Source: Phenylobacterium sp. (GTDB lineage: Bacteria; Pseudomonadota; Alphaproteobacteria; Caulobacterales; Caulobacteraceae). Taken from it: 64,000 nt of DNA. Shown here piece after piece: positions 1 to 6,786 of the stretch (positions are counted from its first letter, which is position 1; each line of letters starts with the position of its first letter). The notes under the pieces are model-generated. The model was not told where the DNA came from. It saw only the letters and a program-made list of their open reading frames with translations, and made no database searches. The position numbers and the translations under genes were made by a program. Where the stretch lies: contig NZ_SCTC01000037.1 in assembly GCF_004299445.1 (NCBI RefSeq), positions 62,001 to 126,000 on the forward strand, read 5' to 3'.

Positions 1-117
1 CCTTCGGGTCCCCCTCCCCCGCCGCGCGGGCGAGGAACTTGGGCCGATCGATCCGCATCAGTTCCTCCCCCATAACCATGGGGGAGGGGGACCGCGAAGC
101 GGTGGAGGGGGCGCTGA
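1..117. repeat. Palindromic intergenic repeat (BIME-like), cut by window start
   Basis: Positions 64-87 form a perfect 10-bp stem (CCTCCCCCAT / ATGGGGGAGG, loop AACC), followed by a smaller hairpin at 91-103 and a G-rich tail to about 117. Positions 1-20, read in reverse complement, match the run starting at 80 for 14 bases, so the window probably opens inside a paired, inverted element. The order hairpin, GGGGGACCG, hairpin, TGGAG-tail is the same as in the repeats flanking the DUF559 gene at 3596-4129. The repeat lies downstream of the thiolase gene. Confidence 0.7.
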
Positions 118-131
118 GGCCGCACTGACGC

Positions 132-1274
132 CTACGGCGCCTCGTTGCCGAAGATCACCGTGCCGGCGGCGCCGAACATGCCGCCGACGCCCTGGCAGAC
201 GCTGATCTTGGCGCCCGGCACCTGGGCGGGAGCGATCCCGCGCATCTGCCGCACGCTCTCCTGCAGAGCGTACATGCCGTACATGCCCGAGTGCATGTAG
301 CTGAGGCCGCCGCCGTTGGTGTTGAGCGGCAGCTTGCCGCCCGCGCGGGTGTTGCCCTCGCGGATGAAGGCCGCCGCCTCGCCCGGCTTCACGAAGCCCA
401 GGTCCTCCAGCCCGTAGAGCGGCAGGTGGGCGAAGGCGTCGTAGATCATCAGGTGGTCGACGTCGGCGTGCCTGATGCCCGCTTCCTCGAACGCCGCCTT
501 GCCGCTGATGCGGAAGGCGGTGGACGAGTTCGAGTCATACATCTGGCTGACCAGCGGGGTCTCGACGCTCTCGCCGGTGCCCAGCACGTAGACCGGCTTC
601 TGCGGGAAGTCCTTGGCCCGGTCGGCCGAGGTGAGGATCAGGGCGCCGCCGCCGTCGGTGACGAGGCAGCACATCAGGATGCGGAACGGATAGGCGATCA
701 TCCGCGAGTTCATCACGTCGTCGACGGTGATCGGGTCCTTGAAGGTGGCCCGCGGGTTCTTCGCCGCCCACTCGCGCTGGACGACGGCGACGTGCGCCAG
801 GTCTTCCTGGGTATAGCCGCGGGTTTTCAGGTAGCGCAGCACCGGGACCGTGAACATGCTGGGCGGGCCCACCGGGCCGTAGGGCATCTCGAACTGGCCG
901 GCGAGGCTGGAGGGCGAGGCGCCGAAGCGGCCGGCGCCGACGCGGCTCTTCCCCGACTCCCCGTGGGTGACCAGGATGGTCTTTGCGTGGCCGGCCGCGA
1001 TGGCCGCCGCGGCGTGGCGCACGTGCAGCATGAACGAGCAGCCGCCCACCGACGTGCCGTCGGCGTAGTTCGGCTTGATGCCCAGGTACCAGGCCAGCTC
1101 GGTGGGGCTGACGCCGGCGGTGGCGACGCCGTCGATGTCGGACGGCTTCAGGCCCGCGTCGGCCATTGCGTTCAGCGCGGCGTCGGCGTGCAGGCCGATC
1201 ACGGACAGGTCCGGGATGACGCCCATCTTGGTGGTTTCAGCGGCCCCGACGACCGCGACAGATCCGGGTTTCAT
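132..1274 (-). CDS. Thiolase-like acetyl-CoA acetyltransferase (SCP-x / lipid-transfer type)
   Basis: A 380-aa protein of the thiolase superfamily, close to the SCP2/lipid-transfer thiolases that act on acyl-CoA esters from sterol, fatty acid or aromatic breakdown. Visible features: an N-terminal 'VAVVGAAET' opening, a candidate nucleophile Cys at residue 79 in 'GGCSF', the family segment 'NGGGLSYMHSG' in the position of the second catalytic loop, and C-terminal 'CQGVGGMFGAAG' with Cys at about 360. Length is normal. It lies 4 bp downstream of a DUF35 gene on the same strand; in this family the DUF35 partner is usually an obligate subunit or acyl-CoA-binding chaperone, so the two probably form one complex. 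The natural substrate cannot be told from sequence. Confidence 0.88.
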   Translation of the reverse strand: MKPGSVAVVGAAETTKMGVIPDLSVIGLHADAALNAMADAGLKPSDIDGVATAGVSPTELAWYLGIKPNYADGTSVGGCSFMLHVRHAAAAIAAGHAKTILVTHGESGKSRVGAGRFGASPSSLAGQFEMPYGPVGPPSMFTVPVLRYLKTRGYTQEDLAHVAVVQREWAAKNPRATFKDPITVDDVMNSRMIAYPFRILMCCLVTDGGGALILTSADRAKDFPQKPVYVLGTGESVETPLVSQMYDSNSSTAFRISGKAAFEEAGIRHADVDHLMIYDAFAHLPLYGLEDLGFVKPGEAAAFIREGNTRAGGKLPLNTNGGGLSYMHSGMYGMYALQESVRQMRGIAPAQVPGAKISVCQGVGGMFGAAGTVIFGNEAP

Positions 1275-1278
1275 GCGA

Positions 1279-1686
1279 TCAGGCTCCCGCCGGCTTGAAG
1301 AAGGGCAGGGCGATGGTGTCGCTCATCTTCTCGAAGACGACCTCCAGGGGCATGTCGAGTTGCAGCGCCTCGGGCGTCTGCGGGCAGCCCACGATGTTGG
1401 TCATCATGGTGGGGCCTTCCTCCAGCTTCACGACCGCGATGGCGTAGGGCTCGGTCCCCATGTCGGGACGGGGGCGGTGGTTGATCACATAGGACCACAG
1501 CACGGCCCGACCGCTCGCCTTGAAGACCTCAATGTCGCGCGAGCCGGTCTTCGGGCAGAAGGGACGGGGTGGGAAATAGGCTTCCTGGGTGTCTCGATTG
1601 CGCTGCAGAAGGAGTTCGCCCTTCAGTGCGCCTTCCCAGAAATGGCGGGTCTCCGGCGTGGGCTCCGGCAACATGCGTGATGGCAT
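1279..1686 (-). CDS. DUF35 / OB-fold acyl-CoA-binding partner of the thiolase
   Basis: Taken from the ATG at 1686 (MPSRMLPEP), giving 135 aa; an upstream in-frame ATG at 1776 adds 30 residues that do not resemble the family. The sequence follows the DUF35 plan: helical start 'PETRHFWEGALKGELLLQR', a zinc-ribbon region, then an OB fold ('VLWSYVINHRP', 'PYAIAVVKLEEGP'). In most members the ribbon carries four Cys. Here only one is left ('RPFCPKTG'), so the zinc site looks lost. It is first in a two-gene operon with the thiolase (4-bp gap) and probably supplies or stabilises its CoA-binding site. Confidence 0.85.
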   Translation of the reverse strand: MPSRMLPEPTPETRHFWEGALKGELLLQRNRDTQEAYFPPRPFCPKTGSRDIEVFKASGRAVLWSYVINHRPRPDMGTEPYAIAVVKLEEGPTMMTNIVGCPQTPEALQLDMPLEVVFEKMSDTIALPFFKPAGA

Positions 1687-1792
1687 CTGAAAAATCCGTC
1701 CCCTTCGAAAAATCGGTTTGGTCTGGGCTGCGAAATAGCAGCGCCGCAGGAAAGACGAGACCGCGGCCGTTGTCACGTGCTGGAATGCGGCG

Positions 1793-2236
1793 ATGGGCGA
1801 CGACTATGACCTAGGGCGATATGTGCGGGCGCAGGACGCGCCGGCCGGGTCGGGGACGACCTACGAGGCGGCGTTGGCCGAGCTTCGCGCGGGCCTGAAG
1901 CAGACCCACTGGATGTGGTTCGTCCTGCCCCAGCTCTTGGGCCTGGGCGAGAGCGCGATGTCGCGGACGTACGGGATCATCAGCCTGGGCGAGGCGAAGG
2001 CCTATTTGGAGCACCCGATCCTGGGCCCGCGCCTGCGCAGCTGCGTGGCGGCCGTCAACGGGGTTCAGGGCCGGACGGCGTTCCAGATCTTCGGCCGGCC
2101 CGACGACCGGAAGTTCCGCGCGTGCCTGACGCTGTTCGCGCACGCGACGAACGACAACACCGACTTCATGATGGCCCTGGTGAAGTACTTCCCCGGCGGG
2201 TTCGACAAGCAGACCTTGAAGCGCCTGGGAGTCTAG
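1793..2236 (+). CDS. DUF1810 family protein
   Basis: 147 aa. Carries the family signature 'THWMWFVLPQLLGLG', then 'YGIISLGEAKAYLEHPILG' and 'RLRSCVAAV', ending with 'KYFPGGFDKQTLKRLG'. DUF1810 proteins are small, soluble, of calpastatin-like annotation and unknown function. It is divergent from the DUF35 gene across 106 bp, which must hold both promoters. The start is the ATG after a GGAATGCGGCG stretch. Its stop overlaps the stop of the small opposite-strand ORF by 4 bp. Confidence 0.85.
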   Translation: MGDDYDLGRYVRAQDAPAGSGTTYEAALAELRAGLKQTHWMWFVLPQLLGLGESAMSRTYGIISLGEAKAYLEHPILGPRLRSCVAAVNGVQGRTAFQIFGRPDDRKFRACLTLFAHATNDNTDFMMALVKYFPGGFDKQTLKRLGV

Positions 2237-2427
2237 GCCTGCGGCGCCACTTCGCGCAGCAGCCGCGCGCGGAGGCTGGCTTCGATGTCGCCGGCGGGCG
2301 CCAGCGTCAGCGCCGGCCGCGGCGCGTCGGCCTGACGGCAGTGCGTCAGCCACGCCACGAAGGCCCAGCGCGGAAGGCTGAGGTCGTGTTGGGCGGAGGC
2401 CCAGGATCGTGGCGGGGCATGGTTCAT
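2233..2427 (-). CDS. Small hypothetical protein
   Basis: A 64-aa ORF in the space between the DUF1810 gene and the arsR pseudogene. No family is recognised. It has a hydrophobic stretch 'LPRWAFVAWL' and one Cys, with an Arg-rich C-terminus. It overlaps the DUF1810 stop codon by 4 bp tail to tail. It is not simply the mirror of a coding frame for most of its length, which slightly favours it, but GC-rich DNA gives such ORFs by chance. Confidence 0.35.
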   Translation of the reverse strand: MNHAPPRSWASAQHDLSLPRWAFVAWLTHCRQADAPRPALTLAPAGDIEASLRARLLREVAPQA

Positions 2428-2478
2428 ACCCCTTATACGCGCGCAGGCTCGCCGCGGATGAGCAGGGTGAACGAAAGC

Positions 2479-3182
2479 CTAATCCTGCGCTGCGGCTGCC
2501 GGCCTGCCCATCCGCCCGAAGGTCTGCTCGAAGGCGTGCTGGCCGGGGGCGGAGAAGGCGACGATGCGGGTTCCCTCGACGCGGCGGGCCCAGCCCAGGG
2601 CATAGATGCGGTCCAGCAGGCCGATGCCGAACTGGCCGGCCAGGTGGCTGCGGCGCACGCTCCAGTCCAGGCAGGCCTTGCAGAGCGGGCGCCGGCCCGC
2701 GGTCTCCAGGCAGACGCCGAAGTCGCGGGCGAAGGCGCGGCCAGCCTCGGTGATGACCAGCGAGCCCTCGCGGTCGGCGATGCGGCCCTGGGCGATCAGG
2801 GCGTCCAGCATGGCCACGCCCGCGTCGCCGGCCAGGTGGTTGTAGCAGACGCGCGCCTTGCGCAGGGCCGGGTCGCGTGGGCCGGGGCGGGTGCGCATGT
2901 GGCCCGCGCGGCCGGCCAGCAGGGCCAGCTGTTCCATCACGTCGGCCACGTCCTGCCCGGCGAGGACGAAGTAGTTGTGGCGGCCTTCGCAGCGGCGGCG
3001 GATCAGGCCGCCGGCCTCCAACTGGGCCAGGTGCGAACTGGCCGTCTGGGGCGTGACGCCGGCCTCTCGGGCCAGTTCGCCGGCGGTCCAGGCCTGCCCG
3101 CCCACAGGGCCGAAAGCATGTTGGCGCGGGCCGGCTCGCCCAGCAGGGCGGCGATCCGGGTGATGTCGGGGCCGAGCTTCAT
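2479..3182 (-). pseudogene. ArsR-family winged-helix regulator, broken by a 1-base frameshift
   Basis: Two frames join into one ArsR/SmtB-type regulator of about 234 aa. The ATG at 3182 opens 'MKLGPDITRIAALLGEPARA', the usual first helix. The frame then shifts at about 3105 and continues as 'GGQAWTAGELAREAG' and 'TPQTASSHLAQLEAGG', the helix-turn-helix and wing. Restoring one base after the codons reading LSAL brings both parts into register. From the GTG at 3105 alone, the protein would be 208 aa and would lack helix 1. The C-terminal half ('YNHLAGDAGVAMLDAL', 'CKACLDWSVRR') is intact, which suggests a recent mutation or a sequencing error. It is divergent from NIPSNAP across a strong palindrome. 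Confidence 0.85.
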
Positions 3183-3210
3183 GGGCCGACCATAGCGCGG
3201 CGCGGGGCGG

Positions 3211-3236
3211 GACGCTTCGGCCGCGGCCGAACCGTC
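3211..3236. promoter_or_regulatory. 26-bp near-perfect palindrome, likely ArsR operator
   Basis: The core TTCGGCCGCGGCCGAA (3216-3231) is a perfect 16-bp palindrome. The symmetry extends to 3211 and 3236 (GACG...CGTC) with one mismatched pair (3215/3232). It sits 29 bp upstream of the arsR start and 49 bp upstream of the NIPSNAP start. ArsR-type dimers bind such inverted repeats in divergent promoters. The operator role is inferred from symmetry and position. Confidence 0.6.
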
Positions 3237-3285
3237 GCGGGCGGGCCGACGGCTAGTTCAGGGTCAACGAAACCGGAGCCGTCCC

Positions 3286-3591
3286 ATGACCGTCACCTGC
3301 TGCATCCGCTATGTCATCGATCCGTTCCAGGCGGCCGAGTTCGAGGCCTACGCCCGCAACTGGCTCACCATCATCCCGGCGTGCGGGGGCGACCTGCTTG
3401 GCTATTTCCTGCCGCACGAGGGGACCAACAACGTGGCCCTGGCGCTGATCTCGTTCGAGAGCCTGGCCGCCTACGAGACCTATCGCGCGCGGCTGCGGGC
3501 CGACGCGTCCGGCGCCGCGAACTTCGCCATGGCCCAGGCGAAGCGGTTCATCCTGAGCGAGGCGCGCACCTGGCTGACGCCGGTGACCTAG
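3286..3591 (+). CDS. NIPSNAP family protein
   Basis: 101 aa, a single dimeric alpha-beta-barrel (ferredoxin-like) domain of the NIPSNAP family. It opens '[20 protein letters not shown]', followed by '[20 protein letters not shown]', '[18 protein letters not shown]' and a C-terminal '[11 protein letters not shown]'. Members are small cytoplasmic proteins of unclear role, sometimes linked to handling of reactive small molecules. It is divergent from the ArsR-type regulator, so it is probably that regulator's main target. The palindromic repeat begins 5 bases after its stop. Confidence 0.85.
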   Translation: MTVTCCIRYVIDPFQAAEFEAYARNWLTIIPACGGDLLGYFLPHEGTNNVALALISFESLAAYETYRARLRADASGAANFAMAQAKRFILSEARTWLTPVT

Positions 3592-3595
3592 CAAT

Positions 3596-3657
3596 CTGCC
3601 TTTCCCACGCAGTGGGAGAGGGGGACCGCCCGCCGAAGAGCGGGTGGTGGAGAGGGC
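3596..3657 (+). repeat. Left inverted repeat of the DUF559 unit
   Basis: 62 bp containing two hairpins: CCCAC-gca-GTGGG (3604-3616) and CCGCCCGC paired with GCGGGTGG around 3627-3648, ending in GGAGAGGGC. The reverse complement of 4057-4129 matches it along the whole length, apart from one C/T change in the first loop, one base in the second stem and an 11-base insertion in the right copy. Confidence 0.8.
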
Positions 3658-3667
3658 ATGCCGCCGC

Positions 3668-4045
3668 TCAGACCTCTGGGCTGCGAATCCGCTCCGCCGC
3701 CCGGACGATGACGGCATCCGCGACACTGCTGAGATTGCCATAGACCGAACCTGCGCCGACACGCAGCACCTCGATCCCCTGGGACTTCAGCCAGCGATCG
3801 CGGGCCTCGTCCCTCGCCTGCTTCTCATCGTCCCAATGGGTGGAGCCGTCGATCTCCACCGCAAGCTTCGCCGCCGGGCAGTAGAAGTCGAAGATCATCG
3901 AGACGAAGGCGTACTGCCGACGGAAGATCGGCTTATCCTCGCCGCGGGTCTTGAGGCGAGACCAGAGCATGATCTCAGGCTCGGTCATGTCCTTACGGAG
4001 AGTCTTTGACCGATTCCGCATTCGGATCGACATCCGGTACGCCAT
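3668..4045 (-). CDS. DUF559 (vsr-like) endonuclease-domain protein
   Basis: 125 aa from the ATG at 4045; ATGs at residues 5 and 9 are alternatives and no clear ribosome site decides. Family pattern is complete: 'MTEPEIMLWSRLK' (residues 20-32), 'FRRQ' (41-44), 'FDFYC' with Asp53, 'VEIDGSTH' with Glu64, Asp66 and His70, then 'RDRWLKSQGIEVLRV'. DUF559 belongs to the PD-(D/E)XK/vsr-like nuclease fold; D53, E64 and D66 are the candidate metal ligands. The acidic residues are kept, so it may be active. Function of the family is unknown. It fills the space between two long inverted repeats almost exactly. Confidence 0.87.
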   Translation of the reverse strand: MAYRMSIRMRNRSKTLRKDMTEPEIMLWSRLKTRGEDKPIFRRQYAFVSMIFDFYCPAAKLAVEIDGSTHWDDEKQARDEARDRWLKSQGIEVLRVGAGSVYGNLSSVADAVIVRAAERIRSPEV

Positions 4046-4056
4046 GCCGGCCGCGC

Positions 4057-4129
4057 GCCCTCTCCACCCCCCGCTCTTCGCCTGCGGCTCGGCGGGCGGT
4101 CCCCCTCTCCCACTACGTGGGAAAGGCAG
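4057..4129 (-). repeat. Right inverted repeat of the DUF559 unit
   Basis: 73 bp, inverted relative to 3596-3657. It contains the insertion GCCGCAGGCGA (in the reverse-complement reading) inside the second hairpin, which lengthens that hairpin. The hairpin CCCAC-tac-GTGGG-type stem is kept. The DUF559 start codon lies 11 bp inside, so any promoter of the nuclease gene must lie in or beyond this repeat. Confidence 0.8.
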
Positions 4130-4156
4130 TCTGGCAGAGGTTGAACAAAAAGAGAA

Positions 4157-4327
4157 CTAACTCCGTAGCGTGTTCTCGGCCTTCATCGCTTCGTAGGCGC
4201 GGCGCAGGGTGGCGGCGGCGTCTTCGATCTGGGCTTCGAAGTCGGCGAGCAGGCGGTCGTAGTGACCGTCCATCAGCTTCTCCTCGACGCTGCGTGCATC
4301 GACAGGCTTTGGTTTGGTCGCCGCCAT
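4157..4327 (-). CDS. Small coiled-coil hypothetical protein
   Basis: 56 aa from the ATG at 4327 (MAATKPKPVDARSVEE). This start is preferred over the ATG at 4354 because an AAGGGA stretch lies upstream of it and the extra nine residues are Gly/Lys-rich. The protein is one acidic amphipathic helix ('MDGHYDRLLADFEAQIEDAA', 'ATLRRAYEAMKAEN') after a short basic N-terminus. No family is recognised with certainty. It is divergent from the DsbA-like gene across 109 bp. Confidence 0.5.
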   Translation of the reverse strand: MAATKPKPVDARSVEEKLMDGHYDRLLADFEAQIEDAAATLRRAYEAMKAENTLRS

Positions 4328-4436
4328 GGTCTTCGTTCCCTTGTCGCCCCCCATGAAGAGCGCGGCGGGGTTTCCGCGCGATTTACGTGGGCGCAGTTTT
4401 GGCCGACGGTTGGCGCAAACAGCGGAGGATCAGTCC

Positions 4437-5336
4437 ATGGAACGCGTCGAGGTCGTGGAATACACCGACGCCGTCTGCTCGACGGCCTGGGGCGCCGAGC
4501 CCCTGCTGCGCCGGCTGGCCTGGCGGCATGGGCATAACCTGGCCTGGCGCAAGGTGATGGGCGGGCTGGTGGGCGACGCCTCCACCGGCAAGGCGGGCTG
4601 GGACCGGGTCAGCGCCGCCGAGCCGATGCGGGCCTACTGGAAGCGGGTCTGGCGCCTGACCGACATGCCTTATCCCAACCCGATGAAGCTGATGCTGCGC
4701 TCGACCGACCCGCTGGGCCAGGCGGTGAAGGCGGCCGAGCGGCAGGGACAGGACGTGGCCGATGCGGTGCTGCGCCGGTTCCGCGAGCAGATCTTCGTCT
4801 TCGGGCTGGGCCCCCAGACCCCCGACGAGTTCGCCGCCGCGGCCGTGGGCGTGCCAGGGCTGGATGTCGCCCGCTGGCTGGCGGACTATCAACTGCCCGA
4901 GGTGGCGGCGGCCTATCGTGCGGACTGGCAGGAGACGCGCGAGCCCAACGACTGGGTGCGCAACCTGAAGCACGACAGCCCCATGAACGGCGAACTGAAG
5001 CACTCCGAGGGCCACGACCGCTACGCCCTGCCGACCGTGATCTTCCGGGGACCGGGCGGCGAACATACGGCGGCGGGCTGGGTGCCCTATGAAGACTACG
5101 AGGCGGCGCTTGAAGCCGCGTCGCCGGGCATCCTCGCGGACGGCCGGCCCGACCCCACGCCGGAGCAGGCGTTCGCCCGCTGGGGCGTGCTGGCCGACAA
5201 GGAACTGTCGTTCCTGTGCGGCGAGGGGGCCAGGCCGCCGGCCGGCGTGGTGACCCACGACTGGGGCGACGGACTGGTGTTCTTCACGCCGGCCGAGGCG
5301 AAGGCGCGGGGGTTGGTCGAGGCGGTGGAGGCCTAG
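4437..5336 (+). CDS. DsbA-family thioredoxin-fold protein
   Basis: 299 aa from the ATG at 4437, chosen because CGGAGGA lies just upstream; an in-frame ATG at 4314 gives a basic, unrelated extension. It opens 'VEVVEYTDAVCSTAWGAEP', the pattern of cytoplasmic DsbA-like proteins of the FrnE/YjbH (Thioredoxin_5) group. Cys14 is the only Cys of the active-site position; the second Cys of CXXC is replaced by Ala (C-S-T-A), so it cannot cycle a disulfide like DsbA. No signal peptide is present. The usual cis-Pro region may be 'RYALPTVIFRG'. Role unknown; protein handling or thiol reduction is possible. Confidence 0.75.
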   Translation: MERVEVVEYTDAVCSTAWGAEPLLRRLAWRHGHNLAWRKVMGGLVGDASTGKAGWDRVSAAEPMRAYWKRVWRLTDMPYPNPMKLMLRSTDPLGQAVKAAERQGQDVADAVLRRFREQIFVFGLGPQTPDEFAAAAVGVPGLDVARWLADYQLPEVAAAYRADWQETREPNDWVRNLKHDSPMNGELKHSEGHDRYALPTVIFRGPGGEHTAAGWVPYEDYEAALEAASPGILADGRPDPTPEQAFARWGVLADKELSFLCGEGARPPAGVVTHDWGDGLVFFTPAEAKARGLVEAVEA

Positions 5337-5380
5337 TTCGCGTCCACAACCCCACGACGACCAATGTTCGGGAGCTGCGG

Positions 5381-5764
5381 CTAAACCGGCGCGGTCGAGA
5401 GCTTTCGGCGTTCCGTCGAGGCGACCAGTTCCGCCCAGATCGCGTCCTGGCGGGCGGTGTCGCCGGCGGCTTCGGCGGCGGCGTGGGCGTCGATGATCGC
5501 GGCGCGAAGGCGGTTGTTCTCGGCCTGGAGGGCGGAGATGCGCAGGTCGGCGTCCTCGCCCGTCTCGGCCAGCAACGCACGGATGGCGCGGTTCTCTTCG
5601 ACCAGGATCGCGGCCTGGCGGTCCCAGACCTCGGCGGCCAGGCCGAGCAGCGCGGCAGTGAGGCCGAGGTCGCTGGCGCGCTCGGCGGGCGGCGCGTTGG
5701 GCGCAGCGTTGCGGATCATCAGGGCGGCCAGTTCGGCCAGCACGGGCGGGACGGGTGGGTTCAT
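5381..5764 (-). CDS. Hypothetical protein with C-terminal coiled coil, third gene of P450 operon
   Basis: 127 aa, starting at the ATG at 5764 (MNPPVPPVLAELAALMIRNA), which overlaps the stop of the phosphotransferase gene as ATGA. The overlap makes translational coupling likely. The N-terminal third resembles a small helical cap; residues 45-95 ('VLVEENRAIRALL'-like heptads, 'RISALQAENNRLRAAI') predict a coiled coil. I do not recognise a named family. Proteins of this kind often follow APH-like phosphotransferases in actinobacterial and alphaproteobacterial lipid-degradation operons. Confidence 0.75.
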   Translation of the reverse strand: MNPPVPPVLAELAALMIRNAAPNAPPAERASDLGLTAALLGLAAEVWDRQAAILVEENRAIRALLAETGEDADLRISALQAENNRLRAAIIDAHAAAEAAGDTARQDAIWAELVASTERRKLSTAPV

Positions 5765-6786
5765 AGGCGGCCCATCACCTGCAGCATGGCGCGGTGCTGA
5801 GCGTTGATCAGCCACCAGGCGGGGTAGATCATGATTGGCGCCTTGTTGCCCCCGCGATTGAAGGCGGCGGCCGAGCCCACCCAGATCCCCTGACCCTTCA
5901 CGCAGTTGAAGAGAATCCACCAGTGCAGCGCGGCCGGGTCGGCCTTGAGGCCGCTGGCGCGCTCCCAGATCGCCACCGCCTCGGCCTGGGCGGCGAGGCC
6001 CCCGGCGCGGCCGGTCCCGAAACGCCAGACAGGCTGCAGCGACCAGCCGAGGTCTTCCAGCGGATCGCCCAGGTGGGCCATTTCCCAGTCCAGCACGCCG
6101 TGAATTTCGCCGGCCGCGTCGTAGAGGAAGTTGCCAGTCCGGAAGTCGCCGTGGACCACGCTGAGCTTCTGGGCGGGCGGCGGCGGGTTGGCCCGCAACC
6201 AGCGGATGGCGGCCCGGGTGACGGGCAGAGGCTCGGCCTGGTCCTTGTCGATCAGGGCTTCCCAGTGGTCGAGCTCGCGCCGCCAGCAGCCGTCGAGGGG
6301 CGGGCTTTCCATCCAGGGGGTGAGGCCGACGGCTTCGGGATCGGCCTTGGCGATCTCGCCCAGGATCGTCCACTTGCGATCGGCCACTCTGGCCAGGACA
6401 TCCGGGGTCGCGCTGGCGAACAGGACCTGTGGCGAGGCCTGGAAGCCCGCGATCTCCTCGGCGACGAAGAAGGGGTGGTCCAGCGCGTCGGACCCTTCCT
6501 CCAGCCACAGCATTTCGGGCACCGGGACGGCCGAGCCGCGGAACGCGCGATAGGCCTCGAACTCCACCCGCCGCTCAGTGTCGATCAGGCTGGCCGGCGG
6601 ATCTCGGCGCAGGATCATCCTGCGGGTGCGCGCGGTCGCGTCCTCGTTCCAGCTCAGCAGGAAGCGGTAGGTCTCGCGGCTGGCCCCGCCCGAGATGCGT
6701 TCGAGCGCCGAGACGGCGACGCCGCTCGCATCCGGCATTCGTCCGGCGATGTACGCCGCCAGCCGCGGCTCCAGAGGGTGGGCCAT
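5761..6786 (-). CDS. APH-family phosphotransferase (acyl-CoA dehydrogenase-associated type)
   Basis: 341 aa with a protein-kinase-like fold: 'ERISGGASRETYRFLL' (nucleotide loop), 'VVHGDFRTGNFLYD' (catalytic loop, HGDxxxxN) and 'GVLDWEMAHLGDPLEDLGW' (metal-binding D). It belongs to the branch found next to acyl-CoA dehydrogenases and P450s in lipid and steroid catabolism, not to antibiotic resistance enzymes. The substrate to be phosphorylated is probably a hydroxylated lipid or small alcohol. It overlaps the upstream P450 stop by one base (TGATG) and the downstream 127-aa gene by four, so all three form one operon. Confidence 0.85.
   Translation of the reverse strand: MAHPLEPRLAAYIAGRMPDASGVAVSALERISGGASRETYRFLLSWNEDATARTRRMILRRDPPASLIDTERRVEFEAYRAFRGSAVPVPEMLWLEEGSDALDHPFFVAEEIAGFQASPQVLFASATPDVLARVADRKWTILGEIAKADPEAVGLTPWMESPPLDGCWRRELDHWEALIDKDQAEPLPVTRAAIRWLRANPPPPAQKLSVVHGDFRTGNFLYDAAGEIHGVLDWEMAHLGDPLEDLGWSLQPVWRFGTGRAGGLAAQAEAVAIWERASGLKADPAALHWWILFNCVKGQGIWVGSAAAFNRGGNKAPIMIYPAWWLINAQHRAMLQVMGRL

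Larger units (their letters stand above)
3596..4129. mobile_element. Putative nuclease-repeat unit: DUF559 gene between long inverted repeats
   Basis: The unit is 534 bp: left repeat 3596-3657, a DUF559 ORF at 3668-4045, right repeat 4057-4129. The repeats are inverted to each other and near-identical except for an 11-base insertion and a few substitutions. Only 10-11 bp separate the ORF from each repeat. No transposase and no obvious target-site duplication are visible. Calling it mobile is inference from the bracketed layout; it could be a nuclease gene caught between two independent copies of a common palindromic repeat. Confidence 0.45.

Noticed and set aside
291-1298. 335-aa plus-strand ORF over the thiolase gene
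   Set aside because: It is antisense to a clear thiolase and is rich in His, Arg, Val and Gly with no domain, the usual mirror of GC-rich coding DNA.
5284-5580. 98-aa minus-strand ORF near the DsbA-like gene
   Set aside because: It is Pro/Arg/Thr-rich, overlaps the coiled-coil gene in another frame, and has no ribosome site.
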